The notes under the pieces: model-generated
Seen by the model: the letters and a program-made list of their open reading frames with translations, nothing else
The model's database searches: none
What the model was told of the DNA's origin: nothing
Shown here: piece after piece, positions 35,427-46,987 of the stretch
How the letters are laid out: each line of letters begins with the position of its first letter
Numbering within the stretch: position 1 is the stretch's first letter
Position numbers and translations under genes: made by a program
Assembly: GCA_015698045.1 (NCBI GenBank)
Contig: BLAL01000053.1
Location: 808,501 to 872,500, forward strand
DNA length: 64,000 nucleotides
Source of the DNA: Rhizophagus clarus
Lineage: Eukaryota > Glomeromycota > Glomeromycetes > Glomerales > Glomeraceae
Direction: 5' to 3'

Positions 35427-37416
35427 ATGATTAAAAAAAATATTATTTTTCTATTATCGATACTACTCCTGTTCAATCAAGCATATGTTAAATCCGTGAC
35501 GCTCAATTATGTTCCTAGAAATGTTGATATAGAGAGATCACCTAAAAATATTTTGATTGGCTCATATATTGGGGGAAGAAGTCATCTTAAACCAATGTTA
35601 GATATTTCTTCAATATTAATTGAAAAAGGTTACAATGTAATGTATTAGCATGTTTACGTCGTGTTTTCGGATCATCATCAAATTCGTTATCTTATTATTT
35701 ACTTCTTTTATATGTAGGTAACATTATTAACAAAAGGAAATTATTCACCATCATCAGAATATCCAACTGTCAAACAAATATCGTTAGGACCCGCTTTAAA
35801 TTACAAAGAATTAATGAAATCACAAATTCATGGGAATATTGACTATAATGGAATGATGAAATTTGTGGAATTAAGCTTGGAAACTTACAGCGAAAATTAT
35901 CAAAGATATATAAATGTTTCTAAAGATTATAATATTGATTTGTTCTTTTGTGACACCCTGGTAAATGATGTTTGCTTGGACACTGCCCACACTTTAAAGA
36001 AACCCGTCGTCGGATTTAGTTCGTCTATTTATTGTAATTATAAAATTTTTATTTACAACATTTTCGTTTCTCAAAGAAATAACATTATTCCTATTTTTAT
36101 TTCAGTTACTGCGCCCGTATCATATAAATCCGATCCATTGTTTGGTTGTAACATCTCATTGGAAAATGAATCATTCTTGAAGAGATTTAAATGTATTGTA
36201 ATGCGCCCTATTCAATTACTCTATACGAGCTACCCTTTCATAAGTCAATTAAATAATATAAGAAAAAAAGTCAATGTTGAACCCGGTCGTATAGCTCTGG
36301 GAAATTCACCAAAGGTTCCCTTTTATTTGGTTGATGGATTCTTTGGTTTCGATGTAATTATAAAAAATCGAATTTTTATCGGTTAATTTTATTCGATTTA
36401 TTACTTATTAAAAAAAATTCTTTTTATTTTTATTTTATTTTATAGTTACCACAATCTTTACCATCAAATGTCCAGGTAATTATTTCATATTATCATGCAA
36501 ATAAGTAAATTATTATTAATTATTTTCTTTCTTTCAATTTTAATAGGAGATTGGACCAGTACTTCCGGAAGAATATCCACCACTTACACCTGAACTCACC
36601 CATTTTATGAATACACATGAACGTGTTTTATATGTAGCTTTTGGTACACATTTCTTCACAACTATTGAGAATAATAATAAACTTTTACAATCATTTATCG
36701 AAGCAATTGATAGAAAAATAATTGATGGTGTAGTTTGGTCATTAGTAGAGACATCAAAAGATAGTTATTCTTCGACAATAACTCTAACAGATGGTTCACA
36801 TATTCAAACTTCGCCAATCCTAAATAATAAGCATCCACATTTTCATATTGCTTCATTTGTACCACAATTTGCTGTACTTAATCATACCAACACAAAATTA
36901 TTTTTTAGTCATGGAGGTGCAGGAAGTTCCCACGAATCTCTTTACACTGGTACTCCCATGTTAGTATTACCTTTCGGTGCTGATCAAATGGGTAACGCTG
37001 ATAAATTAAAATCTGCCGGTGTGGCATTAACGTTATACAAATTTACATTGGATGTTGATGATATTTTAAACAAAATGGAATTTTTATTGAAAGATAAGAA
37101 TGTAAAGAAAAATTCAAAAAGATTGGAAATTTTAGCGAAAATTAATAGTAAGAGAAAATATAGAGCTGCTGATTTGATTGAATATATTTTACATAGTAGT
37201 AATATTAATGAAGGTATTGATAAAGAATTTTTAAGAGAATGGATTCCTGCTGAATCTAGGATGGGATTCATTAAGAAAAATAATTATGACGTTTTCGGTG
37301 CTTTATTAGTCATTATTCTTGGACTTATTGGAGGTATTCTATGGATTACATTTAAATCAATTGGGTTTATTGCAGAGAGAATTCCTTTTTCTAATCAAAA
37401 ACAAAAAAGTGAATAA
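35427..37416 (+). CDS. UDP-glycosyltransferase copy 7 (clade B)
   Basis: Exons 35427-35636, 35718-36033, 36106-36353, 36446-36475, 36547-37416; 557 aa. Signal peptide, GGRSH (H53), LFFCD, linker LPQSLPSNVQ, SHGG, FGADQMGNADK, membrane helix and a tail ending KQKSE (KxKxx). Two differences at the N-domain edge: the ERGHNV motif is EKGYNV, and exon 3 is two codons longer (VNVEPGRIALGN). Exon 3 ends GFD instead of GFE. It is the closest intact relative of the decayed remnants at 5.5, 11.9 and 21.6 kb (shared ETSKDSYSST words). Intact and probably active. Confidence 0.93.
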
Positions 37417-40400
37417 TTAAAATTTTGTATTTTACATAAATCGAAAATTATTTATCTTGTACTTTTTAATATACTGTATATTTTTTTTAGATTGATTAAA
37501 TAAATAAAATTATTCTTGTCGCTTTCAAAATAGTAATCCAGTAATCAATCATTTGGTAATCGCCAAGAATTTGCCAGTTAATCAATTTTTTTTTTTCAAC
37601 TTGCACCATTTGATAACAGTGATCGGTGTTAGATAAATGTTTACATTTGTGAAAGTCTCGGGTTTTATCCGAAATTGTCCGTACATTTTAATTATGATCT
37701 ATGAAATACCATTTACGGACTTTCGTATTACTGAAATTTAATTATTTGAATGGAATTAATAGTATATCACGTGATATCGTTACATTTTCATTTGACAAAA
37801 GGATGCACGGCGTATTTTAAGTTTATCTCCCCCTTAAAAAAAAGTGTCCATTTATGACATATAAGTATTAATTACATGATGAAACTACAGTAATTTCAAA
37901 CATTTTATTGTAAATAAATAATCATTTTATTGTTTATGTATTTATTAAATTTCAAACTTGTCATTTTTTTCTAAAAAAAAAAAAATTTCACACTACGATA
38001 ATAATCTTGTAATTTTAATATGAATAATGTTTACTCTAAATTTGTAATAGAATTTTCGCGTAAAAGAATTAAAAATTTTAATTATGACAACATTTCGGAT
38101 AATCCATATATGGTTGTTCCGTGTTTCTTGGTTGAATTTAGGTTCCCACGACCCGCATTAATATCTTATCTTCTATAACATTTTCTATTTCATTATGCAT
38201 AACTGTGGATCTCATTGATTTTCACGACGATTCCGCGAAATAATTGACAGCTACTTTTATTAAATATGGACTTCTTATCCATAATTTTAAAATGACCGAT
38301 ATTTTTAATTCAATAAATACCCTCACGTTTATGGACCTGAATTATGGGATGAAAATGTGCAATGGCGTTAAGATATAGTCCATGTGGTTTGTTAGTCCGA
38401 TATAGGCCGATATAGCCCTATTTAATAATTATTGAATGGTGAAATAAATAAGCTGTTATTAGATTAGATTAACTTATAAGCATTAATATGTATATCATAT
38501 TATTATAATCTACATGATATACATAATAATTAAAAAAAATACCGGTTAATAAAATTCCAAATGATCCTTAAAATTTAATGATTTTATTGTTCAGTCAGTA
38601 AACATCAAAATTTTTATAATTATAATGTTTACTCACAATTTCACTTCGAAAATTGAGCTTTTGATATTAAGTAAATAATATAATTTTAATAATTATATTA
38701 AAAAAAACAAAAAAAAACAAAAAAAAAAAAATGTAATGTTTTTGTATATGAATTTTGTCCGGATTACGAGTCAAATCGAATATTTATTCGAATATAAACC
38801 GTTTGTCCAGATCGAACTATCCGTATATATGAAAACGTGAGATTTTCGATCGTCGCCTTGCGTCATGTCTTGTCGCAGGTTTCCCGCTCTGGATTTTCGA
38901 TGATTTCCATAATATCATTTTAGGTGATAATATTCTTAACTAATTTTATTTTAAAATAACTTTATTTCTTTAAAAAGAGTTGAAGTATAATTGAAAGTCG
39001 GAAATTTTGTAATTAATTATTTCATTTAGATCCGAGTTTAGGAACGCTTATTAACAAATTAAGTAATATTAAATTTATTTATAGTTCACTCTTTAGACAC
39101 TTTTTTTTATTTTCATTGCGCATCAAATATTTTATAAAAATGGTAATACCATTTTTGATGAAGTGCCTGCTCGGTAAATAGCTTCGACAAAGAGTCCTTC
39201 GGTGAAAGGAAATGATCATTAGTTCGGTAAAAGAATCATTCGGCGAAATAGTTTTAGTGAAATAGACTTTTTGCAAAAAGTCCTGATACCTTGATCTTCC
39301 AGGTAATTGCTATACTGCATAGTTTCATGTATCGATAATTACAGTATTATTTTCAATTAAAACAATAATTGCTATAAAAACCGATAAATTATTTTCGATA
39401 AATTTTTAGATCTCTATATCATGAAGAAAAAAGAGAGATGATAAAATTATTAAATATTTAATTATTATGATTTTAAATAGATATATTCTTTGCGCGTAAT
39501 ATTGAATTGAATTATTAATGGGAGTCAGTAGAAAGAAAAGGGAGAAATCCTATGGTCTTGATTTATTTGATTTATTTGATTTATTTGATTCATTAATAAC
39601 AATGAATTAACGAACATTCATCTACCGTCTAGCACTGCATATAGTACCCTGAGTCTTATACTAAAAAGCTTGTTAAGATATCGGGTACTTTAGAAGGGGA
39701 TATTATACTGTGGGGTACTTTGTAACACTTATTTCTAATAATTTATGAAATACCCGGGTCTTATACAAGATCTCCTTGATAGAAATTGAATCGTACCAGG
39801 ATCTTAAGATAAGAAAATTTTTATCTCTAGTAAAATACGAGTTACGCTCAAAGGGAATTCTAAGAACTTGAGATTTAAATGAGTTCTATATTTGGAAAGT
39901 TCATTAACAGTATTCTGCGCAATTTTTCTAAAGAATAATCCGAAAAAAATGGAATAAGGCAAAAATTGAAAGTTCTTTAGGCAAGATTTGTTCCACCAAT
40001 TATATTTATAATATCAAACTGGTAATTCTTTACAAAGATCGCCGTTACAAGTGCATCTTTATTACAATATTTAAGTCATGTAATACAACACATCTTAAAA
40101 TGAAACCTAAAATCAATATAGCACAATCAAGATTAAACCTTATCGAAGCTTTTGCCCCCATTATTCGATGGAAAAGATTCTTCACATTGTGATAAACCAT
40201 ACTTAATATAGGGTACATTTAGCGTCACATCATTTCATAGAAATGCTAGCTAATATGGATTGGAGCAGTGCCGCCATTATTAATATCTGACCTTCTGCTC
40301 TCCAGCAAGGGACAAATTTTTACAGATGGAAAAATATTGCAAATTTAAATTAACATTAATGTTAACGCATTTGATTGGTTTTAATCGATTACTTATGGTA

Positions 40401-41112
40401 GTTTTTTGCAATTGAAGATTTTTAATGCCAAAAAAACTGAAATTTATCAATACATAGAAAATATTAAAGATTGGTGTAAATAATTAAAATAATGAATGAT
40501 AGATAATAAAATGAACGGAAAACTTGTTCACGCGTCATATTATCATTATATTATTCACCTTATTTATTTTATTATTTACGTTTCTCGTCAATTACGCATC
40601 TTTTTAATTATTATTTTTCAATTATTTAATTTCGGCCATAAATTTGAAGTAAATGTGTATTACTAATTCATTTCTTAATAAATAATCAATAATCTGATCA
40701 AAAAAATAAATAATCGGCCGTATGACGGGCGTTGAGCGTTATGTGTATTGCAGATCAATAACTCTTAGATAAATGAATCAAACAAGGGAAAGTCAAGATT
40801 ATTTATTTGGAAAATTTTTTCGGAAAGATTATCCGGTCATTATAATTTCCAATAATAATATTTGACAACCAAAAAAAGAAACTTTAAATTTTTTATTACA
40901 TTTTATTTTTGGTGATTTTATGATTTAAAAATACGCATGTCAAAATCTTATTTAAACCAGTTAATTTGACGATTGTTTTTTGAAATTCATTTTACAATTT
41001 AGAACAGAAAAAAGTAATCAATAATGTGATCAATTTGGAAATATTTGCGAAATTATTGTGACCCCCACGAGAAAAAAGCATAAGATCATCGATCATCTGA
41101 TCATCGCAAATT
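37417..41112. other. Spacer between the UGT array and the BTB gene
   Basis: No gene seen. A single iteron arm lies at about 39155-39265 (TTCGGTGAAAGG, TTCGGTAAAAG, TTCGGCGAAATAG), with no partner arm found. A short 9-bp tandem repeat TTGATTTAT lies at 39557-39594. The UGT tandem structure ends here. Confidence 0.5.
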
Positions 41113-41182
41113 ATATATATATATGGATTCCAATTCAAACTCCTTTTTTTTCCAATAATATTTATTTAATAAAAAAAAAAAA

Positions 41183-42667
41183 ATGACTTCAAAATTTTGG
41201 ACCGAATTATCTAACGATTACGACAAACTTTTTGATTTAAAATTAGGATATGATGTTATTATTTATGCTGGAGAAGAACCTAACGTTAAAGAAATCCATG
41301 CTCATTCAAGTATTTTGTGCATTAGGTCACAATATTTTCGTTCCGCATTTTCAAACGAATGGGCAGAGCGGAAAGATGGAAAATTTATTTTAAGAAAACC
41401 GAATGTTTCGGGAAATTTACTTAATATCATTCTTAGGTAATTAATAATCATTTATATATATATTATTTTTAATATGTATATATAAATATTTATTTATTTA
41501 TTTATTTGAATTTTTAGATTTCTTTATTGTGGAAACATCGAATTAAAAAATTTATTATGTTCTGATATATTAAAATTGTTGATAGCGGTGGACGAACTTA
41601 ATATTCAGCCGTTAATTTCTTACATACAAGAATTTTTAATTGAACATCAAGCCGAATTTTTATATAAAAATCCAACAAAAATTCTTGAAATTGTTTATCA
41701 ACATGAAACTTTTACGGATTTATGGGATTTTTGTCTTGAAACGATTTGTGAAGAACCTTTAATTTTATTTAATTCTGATAAGTTCATTGATTTAAAAGCT
41801 CCTTTATTAGAATTATTGTTGAAAAGGGATGATTTAAATACGGATGAGATTGATATTTGGGATAGTTTATTAAAATGGTGTTTTGCGCAACTTAACATGA
41901 AGGATGATTTGAAAAAATGGAGTAAGGATGATATTACAAAAATTGAGGATTTATTAAGTAGATTTATTCCTTTAATTAAATTTTATGATATTGGACCTGA
42001 AGATTTCTTTTACAAGGTTTATTGTTATAAAGACATCTTACCGAATGATTTAATTCATGATCTTTTAGAATATCATGTAGTTCCTAATATGAAATTTAAA
42101 TCTAAGGTGGCACCTTCAAGAAAATCAAATTCGAAACTTAAACTTGATTCAACTTTAATCGAAACGAACTTCAATTCTCTCTTCGCATCATGGATCGATA
42201 AGAAGGAATCTACGTATTATAATAAAAAGAAGATTCCTTACGAATTTAATTTATTATATCGTTCAAGTAGGGACGAATTTAATGCAGCATCATTTCATAG
42301 AAATTGTAACAAGAAAGGTGCTACTATATGGATAGCGAAAATTCAAGATTCAACGCAATTAATTGGAGGTTATAATCCACTTGATTGGAGTGGAACTGGT
42401 TGGAAGAACACTTCAGATAGTTTTTTATTTACTTTTAAAGATGCAAAAAATCTTTTTAATTTAAAGATAGGTTATGTTTCTGATGGAAGTCGTGCAGTTT
42501 ATTGTAATAGTAATTATGGACCTAGCATGGGTGATTTAGTTTGTTCCGATTCCAATAATTGGGAATATGATTATCTTTTTAATGGGGATTATCCTAATAT
42601 AGGTATTCCAGCAAGTTTTACGGTAGAAGAATATGAAGTATTTCAAGTAGTTAAAAAACAAACATGA
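41183..42667 (+). CDS. BTB/BACK/TLDc domain protein
   Basis: Exons 41183-41436 and 41518-42667; 467 aa. Order: BTB/POZ about 20-125 (DVIIYAGEEP, IHAHSSILCIRSQYFRSAF), BACK about 130-240 (the FLYKNPTKILEIV and LLKRDDLN region), TLDc about 298-467 (LLYRSSRDEF, SFHRNC, TIWIAKI, GGYNPLDWS, FLFTF). BTB proteins of this type are usually substrate adaptors for cullin-3 ubiquitin ligases; TLDc domains are linked to oxidative-stress responses and V-ATPase binding. Such fusions are highly multiplied in arbuscular mycorrhizal fungi, and the target of this one is unknown. A TA-rich TATA-like run at 41113-41124 precedes the ATG by about 60 bp. The single 81-nt intron splits an Arg codon in the BTB domain. 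Confidence 0.92.
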
Positions 42668-44930
42668 TCTAAAATATGTAATTATATAGAGATAATACAT
42701 AGATCACACTAGCAGATATTAATATTATTAAATATTTATTTTTTTTTTTTTTTAAAAAAAAAATTAATCGGTAGATCTTAATGGATGGACGTTTATTCTC
42801 AGCTTTTTCTAAAGATAAAGCGACAGATCCCGTCATCTAGGTGCTGATTCGCATTTTACCCTCTACAATTTTAATTTGTAGCTGTCTAACCGCATGGGAT
42901 GTTCCTGATCAACGGAGGGGTGATATTAATACATGGTCTTTTAACTTTGTAAATTTCAAAGTGATTTACCAGCAATTAATATCATCACTTTAGAAAATTA
43001 TTAGAATAAGGAACAGACACCCTTTGGTAGGACATGCGCTTATGATGATGATGATGCACCGGATCAGTCCTAAGATGTCAATTACGATTAAAATTTACTT
43101 TATTTTGTTATTAATAATTTTAGTATAATAATTTTAGTATTATTTTAACTAAGTTTATGAATTATAATTAGTTGCTCTTCAAGACCGTTAGGACTGTACT
43201 ATAGTTACGAAGAAAAATTACTCTTTGAAATTTTTTTTTTCAATTTTTTTTTTTTTTTTTTTTCCTTTTACAAAAAGTAATAATAATCCAGCTCACCTTT
43301 AAATTTTTAATTTACAGTTTTTGCAAAAAAAAAAAAAATAAAATAAAATAAAACAAAGTTTTCTTTCAATTTTTGTATTTGAATCGATCTTTAATCATCA
43401 TCATCATCATTTCATGAATCAGTATAACGTATGCATGCATCAATATTTACGTACCTTATAAATATTTTTTGAGATCAAAATTCGTCGAATTAGATTTGAA
43501 GGATAACTAATAACAATTAGAGATCAAATCAATTATTCTAAATTATTCGGGGATTCGCGAGTCATTATTTTAAGGGATTACTAAAGATCGCTAGTTCACT
43601 AATATAATTAAATCAGGCATAATGTCAAATATTATTTGTAATTTACATATACGGTATTAAAAATAAAATAAATTGAAATGTATATCAATTTTTTAAAAAA
43701 ATTGTGATCATTCAATTGAATATCAGATGTTACATATTTTGGTGCAGTGACATTGCGCACATTTATAAGTAAAAATGCAGTCATGTTTAGTGTAACTTAC
43801 TATATTAATGAAAAAACAAACGAACTTCCTTTATCAGAAAAAAAAACATTATATAATTACATATCAGATCATATTTATATCGTTAGTATACAAATCTGGT
43901 TTAAACATTTTTACTTTAGATCGATAAAAATTTTTTTTATAAAATTTACGCCAATTTTGATTCATAGAAAATTTTAAGCGGAAAAATCACATTTATATCG
44001 GTCATCGGAGAGTTTTCTTGTAACGATTTTCATTCTTTTTTTTTTTTTTTTTGATTTTTTTTTTTTTTTTGATGCTATCATAAATATCATATGCTTATCA
44101 TTTTGAGAGATTTAAACTAAACTAAAAATGAGAATTAAAAATTCATATCAATTCGTATTATTTTATTAACAAGCGATAAAAAATTTTGTTTGTCACATAA
44201 CTCATTTTATGTAATCGTTAACCAGTTCATCTTTGTTTTTTGTTCTCTGGGTAATTCAAACTTCTGTATTGGATTACTAATTGAAAAATACAAGTGTTAC
44301 ATCCAGTGAGATTTTTAATAAGGATTTTGGTATATATTTAATTTATTAATAACGTTAAATTTTTTTTCTTTCGTTCGAAATGTTTTGTCAAGCTTACGGA
44401 ATTAACGTAAATACTAAATTATCATCATCCTACGAGCTCTGTTACGTGTCATCGTATTTTTTCTGAAAGTTAAGAAGTCAAGAAAGACTTAAAATAAATT
44501 AATACAATATTTACTGAAATTCAAAAAAAAAGGTCACTTTACTAATCTTTGATATTCTCCTATTTGTGATTCCATTCTAAGATCAAAGTTGATTGTGAAC
44601 TTTTATTTTATTTTGTTTCATAGCCAACAGATGTATATTAAGTATAATACAACATGATAAATGAATCAAGCTAGTAAATATTGTAAAACTACCATATAAT
44701 GATGGCTATCTACCGAAAAACAAAACTATCTAAGCTAAACGCGGAGATGGCCTATTTTTAGGAACGATGACAATTAAAGGAGTGATGAAAATATAAGTGT
44801 TCTTATCACCATCATAATCCGTATTATTCTTTCATCATGACGATGCCATACGTAAATACTATAAAGTATGGAATTATGCAAAATAAAAGGTCTGATGCTG
44901 TTTATAGAAATTAAACTAAATAAACTAATT
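42668..44930. other. Spacer after the BTB gene
   Basis: No gene seen; poly-T/poly-A runs (42738-42763, 43228-43263, 44037-44070) and short GAT/ATC repeats (43041-43055, 43396-43410). Confidence 0.45.
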
Positions 44931-44934
44931 AATG

Positions 44935-45960
44935 ATGAGGAGTCGGGGTTTCCGACTGTGTGTAATATTCAAGGTTCATATCGTCTGATGTTCGTTCTGG
45001 GGATGCTTTTTTAGTTTCGTCATCAGGAGATGGGGTATGGCGTCAGGTTGAGACAAGTATCGTAAGTTGATTGTGAATAATTTAAATGTTGCAAGTCACC
45101 AGTGCACGTGATAATCGTAACTTTATACCTGTTACGTTACATGTAGTGGATTCTATGATCTTTCCTAATTTATATTCAATCAAATTTTAAATTTCTATAT
45201 CAGGAATATCTATTTCACGAAATCTATGTACCCTTTCGCCTCCCTAAAGTTTTATATAACTTCCTTTTTAGGAGAACAAATTTCCGTTTATGTCTTGGTC
45301 ATTCTTAAACTTTCTCTACTAGTGCTCCATTAGTTAATTGAACTTACAAACTCTTGCCGATTCTACGATTAAACGATCCTGATATGGTATTTTTCCACTA
45401 CGTCTATATGATAAGATTTTGAATTATTTACTATTGTTGTTTACCTTTTCGGTCAATCTATTATTACATCGGTGTTGCTTGTTCACACAATTCGGCTTTC
45501 GCGTTTGACGCGTCGTTTGCGTACTGTGGCACATCTGATTATACTTTCTCTTTTACGTCGTCTTTAATATCCTCGTAACTAGAATCATATTCTCGTTATA
45601 CCTCCAGTGATGTAAATTCTTAGCTTTATTGAAACATCTATCGTCCATGAGTGTTCATTATAATCGTTAAGATACCAGCATGGCTTAATTTATCGAATAG
45701 ATTTTGCTTCTGTTTTGGTTGTTTCACTATTTTCTTGCGTTTATTTCAGTTTGACTGATTGGGTTTATTTGCTCGATGTACTTGTTATTATAACATTCTC
45801 ATGCTTATTCATTCTAGCTCTACTTCAGCTTTTTCGTAGGCTTCGCACATTTTTGACGTCAATGTCATATAAACACTACCCATGTTTTAATAAAGACGCT
45901 ATAGATTTTTTTCTGCTCTAATTTATGATTTAGTATTCCTCTTGTCTTCTTTTTAACGTA
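44935..45960 (-). pseudogene. Decayed minus-strand coding relic, unidentified
   Basis: The composition is visibly less AT-rich than the surroundings. Reading the minus strand gives protein-like pieces between stops: KKKTRGILNHKLEQKK (45.95 kb), KMCEAYEKAEVELE (45.83 kb), KQNLFDKLSHAGI (45.7 kb), EYDSSYEDIKDDVKEK (45.57 kb), and an acidic Ser/Thr/Pro-rich end SPDDETKKASPERTSDD near 45.0 kb. Frames change several times. I cannot assign a family; it may be an old gene or transposon protein. Confidence 0.3.
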
Positions 45961-46534
45961 GAAATTTTTTAGACACAAACGTCTTCTATTGACATTTGTA
46001 CGCCCATTTTCTTTTCTATTGTGGGACTTAATTCTGATCCCACCATATATTGTTATTCCATTTTCTATTTATCTATTATTTATGGTATTAAAAAATCTTC
46101 ATTTTTATTATATCTTGTATATAAAAAAAACAAAAGAATTATTCTAATTACAATAAACTTAAGTATCAAGGGGTTTTGATAATTTTATATATATTGGGCA
46201 AAAAATATATATATAAAAAAAAAAAAAAAAAAATTTCAAACAATAAACAATAAAAATATAAAATTTTTATTTATGCTTAAATAGTAATCATTGTATTACA
46301 TGTTACAACAAAGCTATAAGACTGCCCAATCAGAATCATTATCGAATTGAATATAAAGGAACAAAAAAAAAAAAAAAAAAACCTCGCATCATTTCCCTTT
46401 CTCATAATTTATTCTTTTCTCCTTTTTTTGAAGCCACGTAATAAAGGTTCTCTTCATCTATATTTTCAATCGAAAATTACTTTATTTGTATTAATAACAT
46501 ATTATTCCGCATAAAGTTTCACGTGAACATAGTT

Positions 46535-46987
46535 ATGACCTCTGTGTCGTCGTCTTTTGTGAGCTTTTTTAATTAACTTTTTTTTTTTTTAAATATATAT
46601 ATGTATTACCATATATTCGTATTAACCACTTTTTTTCTCATTGATAAAACCTTTTTTACTCTTTTAATTTTTTTTTAACTTTGTTAACAGAACGGTGTTA
46701 ACAAACCTATTAAACCCTGGTTTTGTACAAGCGAACGTCTACGCTGGGAGTTTTTTAGTAAAGGACAAAAGAGAACATTTCGCTCACGCGCTGTTGAGAT
46801 TAGCAACCCACAAGAGACATATCGAAGAATAGAAGGTTTAACAACGCAAGTATACTAAATAATTATATCAAAATAAGTTACAAATATAAAAAATTCTCTT
46901 AACTTGATATAAACTTTTTCTTTTTTTTTTTTTACAGTGCGAGAAACAAAAAAACAATTAAAGCAACAAAAATGGGACGTAGAATAA
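46535..46987 (+). CDS. Possible 72-residue upstream gene or uORF
   Basis: Proposed exons 46535-46558, 46691-46835, 46938-46987, joined by good GT-AG borders (GTGAGC...AACAG, GTTTAA...TACAG). The middle exon is open for 53 codons with AT-ending third positions in most (KPWFCTSERLRWEFF, RAVEISNPQETYRR). The stop (46985-46987) overlaps the ATG of the next gene (46972) in another frame. Splicing at 46850 instead would give a different short end. No family recognised. It may equally be the spliced 5' leader of the PWWP gene; a second frame of the middle exon is also open, so the reading is uncertain. Confidence 0.35.

Noticed and set aside
40224-40262. CATCATTTCATAGAAATG resembles a TLDc coding word of the BTB gene
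   Set aside because: Only about 18 bp match (TCATTTCATAGAAAT) with nothing matching on either side; likely chance.
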